From: Saccharomycopsis fibuligera x Saccharomycopsis cf. fibuligera
Taxonomy: Eukaryota > Ascomycota > Saccharomycetes > Ascoideales > Saccharomycopsidaceae
Reading direction: 5' to 3'
DNA: 64,000 nucleotides
NCBI GenBank assembly: GCA_001936135.1
Contig: CP012811.1
Span: forward strand, 2,232,001 to 2,296,000
The notes beneath the pieces are model-generated. The model made no database searches, had not been told where the DNA came from, and saw nothing but the letters and a program-made list of their open reading frames with translations. Below are positions 10,801 through 18,224 of this stretch, one piece after another; position 1 is the first letter of the stretch; each line of letters opens with the position of its first letter. A program made the position numbers and the translations under genes.

Positions 10801-11712
10801 AAACCCAAGGGCTTCATCAATTTTATCTTGTTCCTGAATTACAGAAATGATATTGGATAGGTAATCAGGGGAGATTAGTTCAGGATTGGACTGTGATAAT
10901 ATATTTTGAATGGACATATTTGACAATTGTGAAAATAGTTTGGAGATCTGTGATTGAATCAATGCTGGAACCTCTTTCTCTGAACGGAACCTATCGTAAA
11001 TGTAATTTGCGATGATTAGTTTCTGAGATAATGATAAAGACTGTGAATTGAAGTAATGAGTTAAGAATAAGGAAAGGTTTTCTGTGCGATTGAGATTATG
11101 AGCAGTGTAATCTGGATCTCTTAATAAAACAATCAATTGTGGAACAGAAGATTCTAGTACAGAGTTGGCCTCTTTTTGTAAATCGGAGGATGTGTCAGAT
11201 TTTTCAATAAAGGTTGAAATTAAAACCTGTTGATAAATGTCGCAATGTAATTCTTTGAATAAGGATGCTAATGAAAGAGATTCGCAAACTTCTAAGCCTT
11301 TCTCAAGAGCGCTTTTGACAATAGGAGCTTTTTCTGGGTGTGAAGATATGTGATCAAACTCTAAAGCCAATAGATCAAGGATTGCAGTCGACGACGATTG
11401 TGATTGTGATTGCTTGGAGCTCTTGTTTTGAAAAGCGATAACAGAATATAAGAATAGCTGGACAAAATAGTTATCGTAAGTGCGTTGTGGATAAGAGTCA
11501 CACAAGTAGTGGATTTTTTTGAAGGTCGCGTGTAAGTTATCTTTAGTCGCGGAAGTGGCAAAAAGTGAAATCTGATCAGCTACCGCTTGTAATAATGTGA
11601 GAGAATAGTTCAATACCGGAAGAGAAGGGTTTTCAGTAGTAGATCTTCGATTAACGCAGTTGCTGTTATTTATTTTTTGGTTTTTAATGTTCATTAAGGA
11701 TGTCGGGCACAA
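4852..11712 (-). CDS. NOT1: CCR4-NOT complex scaffold Not1
   Basis: Not1 (CDC39) is the scaffold of the CCR4-NOT deadenylase complex, acting in mRNA decay and transcription. The 2286-residue product is slightly longer than the S. cerevisiae protein. The N-terminal half is helical, HEAT-like sequence. The middle contains a helical segment consistent with the Caf1-binding MIF4G domain (around residues 890-1150). Two poly-Gln stretches follow (about 1174-1202 and 1226-1250). Then comes a DUF3819/Caf40-binding region with NNLSIILENFVNNLSGKAF and VDRAVSISVNTAHTLVLKDF. The C-terminal Not1 domain, which binds Not2/3/5, ends with HPWGVCITLIELLTNSAYGF, a highly conserved block. The start could be Met1 (11712) or Met7 (11694). 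It is divergent from ILM1 across ~730 bp. Confidence 0.95.
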   Translation of the reverse strand: MCPTSLMNIKNQKINNSNCVNRRSTTENPSLPVLNYSLTLLQAVADQISLFATSATKDNLHATFKKIHYLCDSYPQRTYDNYFVQLFLYSVIAFQNKSSKQSQSQSSSTAILDLLALEFDHISSHPEKAPIVKSALEKGLEVCESLSLASLFKELHCDIYQQVLISTFIEKSDTSSDLQKEANSVLESSVPQLIVLLRDPDYTAHNLNRTENLSLFLTHYFNSQSLSLSQKLIIANYIYDRFRSEKEVPALIQSQISKLFSQLSNMSIQNILSQSNPELISPDYLSNIISVIQEQDKIDEALGFIYAEVLIPGSQKSSNSPNKLPNFIALNIQDASTKGYQLRSIISSALKIQPNWANVISHMHINLKKYFASLPTKDSVKLQPTLVSLNQLFISFPSDDVIDLFLQQNFDLNLSVPLFFLIHRFTVENQCYQLKNLTPVFINTPFLPTNLAANSGNTVMRFLNITKLYLDVVCAPETEMSAEVAELFNADVKQFSECFVFAILNLKRTRGTLDLLVNLLSIWLQELSPFLPAALKKFSEVDANEFFIFLSHCLTIRDPRALKLVLYLLQLNILEPVLNNSAKSPVNFSIWLKYAAKAIAQGWNNFVPVIRNYFNANFPKKNEAFGLLLVFLMAEAKAEYEYSQSGQFDANHKSLSLVLVYELLKFIGEQKQITPQQVIEVRAVQKQCLLAYPRLINFGYGHDEAILANAANSTANTFPMAVEQQMKEYYQRMYNNTMDITEIVKMLQTLKDSNNPYDQDVFACMIHSLLDEYRFFREYPVDALQKTSILFGSLIHYHLIDGVTLSLALSFILESARETPESNMFKFAVQALLSARPRLPEFPRYCKALHDIPGLKLQPKIYQIIELTVNGEVADIKSQSPAAVNFKQLNTPTDKKVEETLFKSINPDIDFISNTVQEDPLEENSDKILFVVNNITNENLSVRINTIKQALSEKNFEWFSKYIVASRAKLEFNNQDLYSRLVEAMNSPLLEQHILSVTLQQISHLMNHNSESVNERSHLKNLGSWLGKITLARDKPILRSYLSFKDLLLEGFILDKMILTIPFVCKVLHETIKSKVFSPPNPWTLGILGLLIELYKTANLNLQLRFAIEVLLNELQLKIDDIESTDLLKDKTREQLSQLVTVHLKSGLDKLSAPHLPNALEHVADPQSAAILIAQQQQQQQQQQQQQLQAQLKLRQQQQQLQNQIAGQLSQNQIAQPGQHLQPQARQQQQQQQQQQQQQQQQQQQQQQQQQQNSIPANINAAESANNLSIILENFVNNLSGKAFYQLHPNLKRISQLSFNKAIREVLPPAVDRAVSISVNTAHTLVLKDFALESDEVKLRRSAANTVRGVSQYLAKVFSRDLLLKHISDNVSASLTQGFIHSDPAVIEQMLIQVINDNIEGACQLIEIAAMEKATQEMDEALYPAIISRRQHKLEAPTQPYVSPSISKYALYLPQPLGLMPSGVSAEQMQVYEEIGRLTLINQQSATAQARRSTNADQQGQFVQNPAALANRQMLAGQHQQIPQATETNAELEQNTAQSVFVQSVTYLQQLLEALLKALAESRDARLGDLPDDHPVKQVLAQILSICSKNLTAIGDEIYVKVAQFTVNALFTTADTILSCETLVYLLNKLCELSPSTAKDASWWLVHAEDDRKFNSKIMSTLLKVGLIAPSDLDSSLSKAVSSKNDATIKFASELISETLIGPEAFCLRTDFATTIDKLNKFIKSGGIKNTSAENLLEQLEKTQAPMLKPDDKNEVALSAQMGYVFLEWVRLLQHSNLNDKLPYVFVHQLAKKGVLTKPEYMSVFFRTATEIAVASFLKDGVFGNKDKNNDVFIAIDALSKLIIKVVVCQSDDAKRRVTYLRQILTIITLVFTKDHENNSEGFNERPYYRIFSTLLSEWSDTRIKINDIADTKEKTSLAEFDKSFYLLLASFFNIYQPLAYPGFTFAWVTLISHRMFLPNIIELPNKEGWKKLSLLLVSALRFCGANIKGKNVPPIITVIYRGLMRVFSLIQHDYPEFFVEYHYPLSYSIPAAFIQLKNIVLSSFPKTVTLPDSFTSGLKVEKLPGITDAPPFAINPGNDLLKAGLKKPVDNYLRIPSHSAFKSILSGLKLATPVDQGGIGFDKTTVNVKLINALVLYTGINVIEERRDNTADFNPKSSQVALLSNLLQDESVELHYHVLSAIVNQLRYPNAHTHWFSCVIIYFFSSSSLWNNKKADVQQLIARVLLERVIVHRPHPWGVCITLIELLTNSAYGFFDLQFTKEIPELYHTFKVLLKHVASPTVTKD
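7962..8190 (-). repeat. Two CAG/CAA repeat tracts (poly-Gln) inside NOT1
   Basis: On the plus strand these read as TTG/CTG triplets at about 7962-8035 and 8106-8190. They encode two interrupted poly-Gln tracts between the MIF4G-like and Caf40-binding parts of Not1. Mixed CAA and CAG codons suggest partial stabilisation against slippage. Length variation among strains is likely. Confidence 0.85.
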
Positions 11713-12442
11713 ACCGACAAATTAGTATAATACACAAATAGCAGGTGAAAGAGGATGATGAGGGGGCCCGAGAGCGCAAGAGGAAGATAATAAATAGAAC
11801 AATAACCAGTAGCTTGATGGAATGATATATACAACGGCTATTGCAGATGCTGCCTGTGGGAAAATAATATGAGAATGATCTTTTCGTAGACACAAAGAAA
11901 ATTCGTCAAAAGCAAAAAGTAATCTTTCTATAGAACAGGTGTTAGTGTTAACGACCGCGATGGAATAGCAAGGCAAACAAGGTGTTTGCAGCAGAGCAAA
12001 TTGAGAGACCTGAGTAATCTAGTGATAGATTGATGTGGCAGAAGCAGTAGCAGCGCAACAGAGTGGGCAATGCTTACCTCTAGGATGGATTAAGAGCAGG
12101 CGCTGTGGTTGTGGTATTAATATTCAGAGGAGAACGACTCTTTCTAAAGAAGAAAACAGCAGCGTTGAATTGGCTTTAGCTGGTGGAGGGCAGGAAAATA
12201 ATAAAAAAACTCGACAACCGCCCAGACCAAAATTTTGTGGAAAACCGGCGACTAAAAGGTTACCCGTGCGTGTTTACACCAGTTTGGCTGCCGCTGTTTG
12301 CTGAGGGCGCTTACTGTTCGAGAGCACAGTGAAGAGACTGGAAACAGAAGACCAGAAAGAAAGAAAGAAAGAAAGAAAGAGGCAACCTGACACAATACCT
12401 GCCAATTCGACAACATCTACTTGAAATTACTCAATATACAGC
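11713..12442. other. Divergent NOT1/ILM1 promoter region
   Basis: This spacer lies between two divergent start codons. A (GAAA)n tract at 12355-12380 lies close upstream of ILM1, typical of a purine-rich nucleosome-depleted promoter stretch. A short plus-strand open frame at 12035-12304 has no recognisable protein character. Confidence 0.5.
12355..12380 (+). repeat. (GAAA)n microsatellite
   Basis: About six and a half GAAA units sit about 60 bp upstream of the ILM1 start codon. Confidence 0.9.
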
Positions 12443-13099
12443 ATGGCGTTTGTGAGTTCCGTTTCCTTATCCTACTGGCGCTGTGCCTTCTTGTTGACAG
12501 TGGCCTTCTTCCTTATCAAAAGCCCCGAGACGGTGATCTTTAACACCTATGTGTTGATGTTTGCCCAGATCTTCAACAATGTGGTAGTCGATACTCTCAG
12601 TGAGTCCAAGAACGAGCCAATATTGGGTCTTCTTGCTACTTTCTTGATCCTCAATGCCCTCTCCGACCTTATTGCCATCTTTTCTATCTCCAGTCTTTTT
12701 TCCAAACCACCAATTCTTGACGCCAACAACCTCAGCGATGTGCAAGAAAACGAAAATGCAAGACCGAGAATTGACAACAAGGAGTTGTATTTCACTTACT
12801 TTGAAAACCTTGTGCCTTTAAGACTCGTGTTCTTCTTTGCATTGACCGGCTATAGTTATATCACTGACAATGTTCTCGTTGGCAACAATTTGATCAGCAC
12901 CTATGGGTGCATTGAAATTTGGTTCAACTTCATCATCTTCAACAACTTGAGAGAAGAGAAAGTGGCAAGATACAAGAGCGGGTACTACACCGCGCAGCCA
13001 GACGATGAAGCTGATATCCTCGAAGAGACTGAGCCTTCCGACTATAGCGAAGACGGGGTCGGAGAGCTCGATGACGAAGATGCCGAAGATGAGAAATAA
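12443..13099 (+). CDS. ILM1: Ilm1 family ER membrane protein
   Basis: The 218-residue product has at least three hydrophobic segments: around residues 10-28, 60-82 (LLATFLILNALSDLIAIFSI) and 126-150. It ends in an acidic tail rich in Asp and Glu. The order of elements matches yeast Ilm1: an RCAFLLTVAFFLIK start, a central LNALSDLI motif and an ENLVPLRLVFFFALTGYSY block. Ilm1 was named for increased loss of mitochondrial DNA and is an ER membrane protein whose molecular role is unsettled. The start is the first ATG after a purine-rich leader. Recognition rests on recalled family motifs, not on a search. Confidence 0.8.
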   Translation: MAFVSSVSLSYWRCAFLLTVAFFLIKSPETVIFNTYVLMFAQIFNNVVVDTLSESKNEPILGLLATFLILNALSDLIAIFSISSLFSKPPILDANNLSDVQENENARPRIDNKELYFTYFENLVPLRLVFFFALTGYSYITDNVLVGNNLISTYGCIEIWFNFIIFNNLREEKVARYKSGYYTAQPDDEADILEETEPSDYSEDGVGELDDEDAEDEK

Positions 13100-13710
13100 A
13101 TTTTGATTGACTCAACCGAATAAAAACATAACTAGATCTCTGGTATGGTATCAACTACTGCTCAGCGTAACCTGGCAAACGGTTAAACGGTTTTTGCTTC
13201 TATGCACTTATGCGAGGCTGGTGCTACTGCTGCATGTCTACTATACTATCGGTGCATGTTGTTGCTTGTTGTTGCTGTATATTGCTGCCTATTGCTGCAT
13301 ATTGCATATTCTGGCATCATTTCCCAATCATCAGACACCTGCCGCTGCTAATGATGCTGCTGTTGTTGGTGAATAATTCATCGCTCATGTCGTATATACA
13401 ACCTCGCCTGGCCTCTCTTTGCCTGGTGGCCTGGTTATACCATTGTATTATATATATAGCTACATAATTCTGTCAGCGACTCTGTTCATGGCTGTTTTTT
13501 TCTCTCTTGCTTAACTCTTTTAAAGAAATAAAATCATTGCACATAGGTTATCTTTTTTGCTTTTTTTTTTTTTTGTCTTGTTTTTTTCTCTTCCGACCAC
13601 GGCCCTTTTAATTTTCTAGGCTTTGAAATATTTACCCTTTTTTGATAGAAGAACACTTTAAATTCTTCTAAACCATTACGCCCATCATCTATTTTCAAAC
13701 ACTGTTAAAC
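13100..13710. other. ILM1 3' region and HEM13 promoter
   Basis: The first half has imperfect TGCTGC/TTGCTG trinucleotide-rich sequence. The second half has poly-T tracts (about 13560-13575), consistent with a nucleosome-poor HEM13 promoter. HEM13 is oxygen- and heme-regulated in S. cerevisiae through Rox1, but I could not point to a convincing Rox1 site here. Confidence 0.5.
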
Positions 13711-14685
13711 ATGTCTACTTCCGAGTTCAGTCCTGAAAATGCTTCCATTCGTGAGAAGATGGAAGCTTTAGTCCGTCGCAAGCAAAAGCAAATCATTGAA
13801 AGCTTGGAGAGCCTCGATGACGGTTACAGATTCAAATTTGATTCCTGGGAAAGACCAAACAATGGCGGTGGTGGATTATCCTCGGTCATTGAAAATGGTA
13901 AAACTTTTGAAAAAGGTGGCGTTAACATTTCTGTTGTTTACGGTAGCTTGCCTCCAAAAGCCATCGAATCAATGAGAGCCAATCACAAAAACTTGGAAAA
14001 TCCAAGCCAAGGTCAAGAAGGGGTAAAGTTTTTTGCTTGTGGATTATCAATGGTTATTCATCCACTTAATCCTCATGTTCCAACCACTCATCTTAATTAT
14101 AGATACTTTGAAACGTGGAACCCAGATGGAACCCCTCAAACTTGGTGGTTTGGCGGTGGTGCTGATTTGACACCATATTATTTGTATGAAGAGGATGCAA
14201 AATTGTTTCATCAAACTCACAAGGACACTTTGGACAAATTTGACACCAAATTATACCCAGAATGGAAACAATGGTGCGACAAGTATTTCTGGATTCCTCA
14301 CAGAAATGAAAATAGAGGGGTTGGTGGTATTTTCTTTGACGATTTTGATACCAAAGATCCAAATGAGGTCTTAAACATTGTTGAATCCTTATTTGATGCT
14401 TGGATCCACTCTTACACTACAATTGTTAGCAGAAGAAAAGACTTGCCATACACTGAAAAGCAAAAGCAATGGCAATATGTTAGAAGAGGTAGATATGTTG
14501 AATTTAATCTTGTTTACGACAGAGGTACCAAGTTTGGCTTGCAAACTCCTGGTTCAAGAATTGAATCAATTTTGATGTCTTTGCCTGCTAATGTTAGTTG
14601 GATATATAATCATAGTCCGGAAGAAGGAAGTGAGGAGGCCAAGTTGGAACGTATTTTCAAGAATCCTATCGAATGGGCTGTCTAA
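13711..14685 (+). CDS. HEM13: Oxygen-dependent coproporphyrinogen III oxidase
   Basis: This enzyme converts coproporphyrinogen III to protoporphyrinogen IX by two oxidative decarboxylations with O2, in the cytosol in yeast. The 324-residue length matches the family. Family signatures are intact: [10 protein letters not shown] near the N-terminus, [39 protein letters not shown], the [20 protein letters not shown] stretch, and [20 protein letters not shown] with the MSLPANVSW block near the end. I found no in-frame CTG codon across the gene, consistent with avoidance in CUG-Ser yeasts. The gene is convergent with IMG2. Confidence 0.97.
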   Translation: MSTSEFSPENASIREKMEALVRRKQKQIIESLESLDDGYRFKFDSWERPNNGGGGLSSVIENGKTFEKGGVNISVVYGSLPPKAIESMRANHKNLENPSQGQEGVKFFACGLSMVIHPLNPHVPTTHLNYRYFETWNPDGTPQTWWFGGGADLTPYYLYEEDAKLFHQTHKDTLDKFDTKLYPEWKQWCDKYFWIPHRNENRGVGGIFFDDFDTKDPNEVLNIVESLFDAWIHSYTTIVSRRKDLPYTEKQKQWQYVRRGRYVEFNLVYDRGTKFGLQTPGSRIESILMSLPANVSWIYNHSPEEGSEEAKLERIFKNPIEWAV

Positions 14686-15002
14686 CATTTATATAGTTTT
14701 GCTTATCCTTGATTTATCGTCATTTTTGTTATCGTTCATGTCCATATGAGTTTACGTTTAGTTTTAACCATTTAATTTTATTTTTTTTCCCCTTTCTTTC
14801 GTTCTTTCTTTCTGTCTTTCTTTCTTTCCTGTTAATTACTACGACAATTGCAACTGTAACGCTTTAAGAGTCTCTTCTGCAAGTAATAAGAATAAAAACC
14901 TCTTAATATAACTTCTAGAAAAAGCAAAATGAATCTTTTATGCTATGTACAATAATAAACTATGGAAAAATAAGTCTTTGAGCATTCCACCACAAAATTT
15001 CC
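14686..15002. other. HEM13/IMG2 tail-to-tail spacer
   Basis: This pyrimidine-rich spacer has a degenerate TTTC repeat near 14795-14828. It should carry the two 3' UTRs, and I see nothing else. Confidence 0.55.
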
Positions 15003-15476
15003 TTAAAGAACCTTTCTCAACACATTACGCACAGCACCAACATAATCACCTCTGATCACTATCTTCTTACTCTCCTGGAGAACCTTTACTTCATCTTCAT
15101 GTAACACTGGCAAAGCTTTGAGCAAATCTTTCTTCAAAAGAACCACGTCCCCTTCTATTCTTCTAATCACAGTTTCACGGACTTGACCTCTGCGTATTTC
15201 AGAGTACACTGGCAATCTTCCAGTAGTAGTTTTTGATATGTAATAACTTCCCAACACAGTATTGTTGAACGGTTTCGTCTGTAAATCCTTGGATGGATCG
15301 ATAGACTCTATTTTTGGGAAAATGCTAGCGGAGGGTTTTGCGGTAGCTGGAAATATTTCCTTGGTATTGGTGTCTTTCAAGTACTTGGCTTTTTGAATTC
15401 TTTGCAACTCGCTCTGCAAGTTTAAAGTCGACTGGAATCTCTTGGAACAAGCTGTCTTTATTGTTGATCTGAACAT
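15003..15476 (-). CDS. IMG2: Mitochondrial large-subunit ribosomal protein Img2 (mL49)
   Basis: The 157-residue protein begins with a basic, Ser/Thr-rich presequence (MFRSTIKTACSKRFQST) typical of matrix import. The C-terminal half carries the Img2/mL49 signature: GSYYISKTTTGRLPVYSEIR, then RETVIRRIEGD and the final IRGDYVGAVRNVLRKVL. Img2 is a mitoribosome large-subunit protein needed for mitochondrial translation and genome integrity. It lies on the same strand as the next gene (an unassigned mitochondrial protein), about 320 bp downstream of it, so each probably has its own promoter. Confidence 0.9.
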   Translation of the reverse strand: MFRSTIKTACSKRFQSTLNLQSELQRIQKAKYLKDTNTKEIFPATAKPSASIFPKIESIDPSKDLQTKPFNNTVLGSYYISKTTTGRLPVYSEIRRGQVRETVIRRIEGDVVLLKKDLLKALPVLHEDEVKVLQESKKIVIRGDYVGAVRNVLRKVL

Positions 15477-15794
15477 CTTTTCTTTGTGATTTTATTAATA
15501 GGCGGGTTTTCGTAATATGCGTTTGTTCAATATATTTTCTGTTCTCCTCTTCTTCACTTCGCACTCACTCTCTGTTATTCGTCACTGATTATTGCAGAAA
15601 AAATAAAAAAAATTGAAAATTTTTGATTTTTCCAAAATAAAATATTTATGCACGTGCGCACGCACATAGTGAATATTATAGCAAAAATTAGCATTACAGC
15701 ACAATATAGTTAACTCATGAGAATAAAGATATTTGACATTTATGTACAAAAGTTGGTGTAAAATATATAGGCTAAGGCATTAACTCTAAATAGC
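15477..15794. other. IMG2 promoter with CACGTG motif
   Basis: The spacer is A/T-rich apart from a CACGTG E-box at 15651-15656 running into alternating GTGCGCACGCAC. CACGTG is the core recognised by Cbf1-type bHLH factors. In several Candida species Cbf1 is known to control ribosomal and respiratory genes, so a link to IMG2 is plausible but inferred. Confidence 0.45.
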
Positions 15795-16988
15795 TCATTT
15801 CTCTTCCTTTGCTCCTTCTTCTGCTGCCACCTCCTCTTTTTCCACATTTGGCTTACCAAATTTAGACTCCTGGCTCACTTTTTCGTAAAAGTTCTGTTTC
15901 CCAGTCAATTTGACAGTTTGTTCAAAATCACTAACAAATGGGGTAATTTTGGACAACACAGCGGTAGCTTCATTCTTAAAAGTTTCTACTTCAGCAAGTT
16001 TTGTAAACTGTTCGTGAATTGCTTTGAAGATCAAGTAATCGATTTGATGTCTAGCATTAAGAGATAACAATTGTTGCAATTTAATTCCACTTTCAGTAAC
16101 GTAAGATGCCAAATTTTTGGAGATGTCAGGCACTGTCAATTTTTCAAGCTGGACAAGTTTTAACAATTCAGCAATGCGAGCCTCAGCGGCATTCTTGGAT
16201 TTTGGTTTAGCGCTAATATAGTTTACAATGGAGGCAATGTATGTCAATCCCACTCTTGGTTCCACAGACAATGCGTTTTCAATATTCTTTGGCTTATAAC
16301 GTCTAAGCTTTTTTATTGGAACATTCAACTTCTCGATAAATTCTTTAAGACTCAAAGCACTCAAATCAACCCCATTAGCATTAATTTTGAATATATTGTT
16401 CAACACATGGATCACTTCCACAACTTCAAACGATAAGAATCTCAATACAGCAAGATTATTAGAGTAAAGAAAAGTCAAAACATGAGGAAGTTTGTTCAAT
16501 TTAGCACCAGCAATCAACAAGTTAACAAAATGTTCTTCCACCAAATAATGTTCTTTTTTTGGTAATTTGTTATATTTGGCCAATTCAAGTAAAAGTTTTT
16601 CAGCCTTCTGCAACTCTTCGTAAGAACTACTGTTTAGCACTACTTTATTGAATGCACTCTTTTTGATGGATCCGTCAAATCTTTGAGGAGTTAATCTGAC
16701 GCCAGCTTCTTCATCGTACAACTCCATAGAAAGCAACTTGTGAGCATTTTTTGGTTTATAAATCAACTCCCTTAACCCCTTTTTAGTCTTATAAAAGTTC
16801 AAGGCATTGGTTAATTCTTTGTATGATTCCTGATATACTTCTGCTGGATTTCTTTGACTAGCGTTTTCTGCTACTGCTGCTGCTGCCTCTTGTTGTTGCA
16901 ACGCGGCTATGGAGTGGAATAATTGGCGCGATGAAAGTCTGGAAGCGCCACTAAGTGCCTTGGCACTTGACTGGGTTCTAACAAACAT
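15795..16988 (-). CDS. Unassigned mitochondrial protein
   Basis: I do not recognise this 397-residue protein. The start at 16988 is preferred over the longest frame (17072), because from there the N-terminus is a clear presequence: MFVRTQSSAKALSGASRLSS, basic and without acids, followed by an FHSIAAL segment. The body is Lys/Leu/Glu-rich and predicted helical, with repeated short helices such as ELTNALNFYKTKKGLREL and LLKLVQLEKLTVPDI. No transmembrane segment or catalytic motif is apparent. It ends in an acidic Glu-rich tail. Helical pairs of this type occur in mitochondrial RNA-binding and mitoribosome-associated proteins, so a role in mitochondrial gene expression is a reasonable guess, also suggested by the IMG2 neighbour. 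Confidence 0.8.
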   Translation of the reverse strand: MFVRTQSSAKALSGASRLSSRQLFHSIAALQQQEAAAAVAENASQRNPAEVYQESYKELTNALNFYKTKKGLRELIYKPKNAHKLLSMELYDEEAGVRLTPQRFDGSIKKSAFNKVVLNSSSYEELQKAEKLLLELAKYNKLPKKEHYLVEEHFVNLLIAGAKLNKLPHVLTFLYSNNLAVLRFLSFEVVEVIHVLNNIFKINANGVDLSALSLKEFIEKLNVPIKKLRRYKPKNIENALSVEPRVGLTYIASIVNYISAKPKSKNAAEARIAELLKLVQLEKLTVPDISKNLASYVTESGIKLQQLLSLNARHQIDYLIFKAIHEQFTKLAEVETFKNEATAVLSKITPFVSDFEQTVKLTGKQNFYEKVSQESKFGKPNVEKEEVAAEEGAKEEK

Positions 16989-17315
16989 TATAATTTTTAA
17001 TACTTGACTGGTTCTGCTTGATTTGGAAACGATCACTTCAGACCCACCTAGCTTATTGTCCTTTATTGACAAAAATTTTTCGTTTTTCTGATTTTTTTGG
17101 GTTTTCGGTCATTTTTCACGGAAATGAAATTTCTGCTTATATAAGTGATAGCGTAAGCGCGCGATAGAAAAAAATGTAATCACCCATACAGAAATACTCG
17201 GAAGATGAGCAGTGTCTATCAGTTATATCATTTTACCATTTTATCTTTTTATCTTTTTGTCTTTTTTAGTCCGCCAGAATACTCACAAAAAGCAGCGCGT
17301 ACAAGAAGAAAAAAA
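16989..17315. other. Divergent promoter region
   Basis: This spacer separates the unassigned mitochondrial gene from the SPF27-like gene. A GCGTAAGCGCGCGAT stretch near 17151-17165 is the only GC-rich element. An upstream ATG at 17205 is in frame with the gene but encodes a hydrophobic stretch that the family does not have, so I treat it as leader sequence. Confidence 0.45.
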
Positions 17316-17870
17316 ATGATTGACTACGTTTCTTTAGAACAACTAGGCTGTATGTGTTTTTTACATTTTGGGACTGCTGCTCGTGCTTTGTTTATTCACG
17401 CTTCCTATACTAACATTTCATCTCTTCTAGATACTTACGATGAGCTAAATGATGTGGACCAACAGAGCTATAATCAAGCCAAACAGCTAGTTATAGATGA
17501 GGTCAAGAATATGGAGCTCAAACAGATCCATCCATCAGTTAAAGAAAAATACGGCGATATTAAGACAGCAACGAGCACTTTACAGCAAACAGACTCCATA
17601 ATATTGCATGATATTAGAGAATTAGAAAAAAAACATCATGATGAGATATATAATCTGTCAAAACAACAAATTCAGATACCAAAACTTGACGCAATAGATC
17701 TTTCTAAATACACAGACTTTAAGACTAAGAATGAAGATCAGCCTGTGGATTTTAAAAGAATATATATCTCGTTGGCTCATCAAAATCAGAGGTTGGCCTC
17801 TTTGGATGTTGAAGCAGATGTACAGCGGAAGATTAATTTGTCTTCATCGAAAAATACTTTTGGGAAATAG
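17316..17870 (+). CDS. Probable Prp19/NTC complex subunit, SPF27/SNT309 (BCAS2) family, spliced
   Basis: Two exons, 17316-17349 and 17431-17870, give a 157-residue protein. Splicing makes the start MIDYVSLEQLGYTYDELNDV, which resembles the N-terminal 'LPYID..Y' segment of BCAS2/SPF27, followed by a helix like the family's LIE.EM region. The C-terminal half is a coiled coil (DIRELEKKHHDEIYNLSKQQ) and then IYISLAHQNQRLASLDVE, similar to the 'LEHQ..R..NLEL' motif of the family. SPF27/Snt309 stabilises Prp19 in the spliceosome-activating NTC complex. It is shorter than human BCAS2 (225 residues). The assignment rests on short recalled motifs and is tentative; other small coiled-coil nuclear proteins remain possible. 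The 81-nt intron is a multiple of three and has no in-frame stop, so the unspliced frame is also open. Confidence 0.6.
   Translation: MIDYVSLEQLGCMCFLHFGTAARALFIHASYTNISSLLDTYDELNDVDQQSYNQAKQLVIDEVKNMELKQIHPSVKEKYGDIKTATSTLQQTDSIILHDIRELEKKHHDEIYNLSKQQIQIPKLDAIDLSKYTDFKTKNEDQPVDFKRIYISLAHQNQRLASLDVEADVQRKINLSSSKNTFGK
17350..17430 (+). other. 81-nt spliceosomal intron without a stop codon
   Basis: The donor is GTATGT at 17350-17355, the branch-point TACTAAC at 17408-17414 and the acceptor TTCTAG ending at 17430. All three match the yeast consensus. The length is exactly 27 codons and the frame stays open through it, so simple ORF calling would retain it as coding sequence. Confidence 0.9.
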
Positions 17871-18224
17871 TGTTTTTGTGGATTTCATATTCACATCTGC
17901 CTAGGTCCATATAAACACATATAACCATACTTAATTACGTCAAAAGGTTTATAGCTCTGATTCCGGTATTCTACCAACGCATTTACTATTAGTCGCATAT
18001 ATATATATATTGTTCTACAATTAAATCAGATACATCGACTATGCTCAAACGTTCATCTCAAATCATTTATTCAACGTCGTGAAAAATCATCACCGGTATT
18101 ACAACGATTACTTTTAATAACTATTAACTACATTTTTTAGCATCAATAAACCAAACAGCACACACCTCACAAACCTAAATATACAAAAACACATAATTTT
18201 AGCGAATAAAAATAAAGTTAGAAC
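17871..18224. other. Tail-to-tail spacer before RNA15
   Basis: This AT-rich spacer has a short (AT)n run near 17997-18010. It should carry the two 3' UTRs, and I see no gene. Confidence 0.55.

Noticed and set aside
12035-12304. 89-codon ORF upstream of ILM1
   Set aside because: It lies in the divergent promoter and lacks protein-like character.
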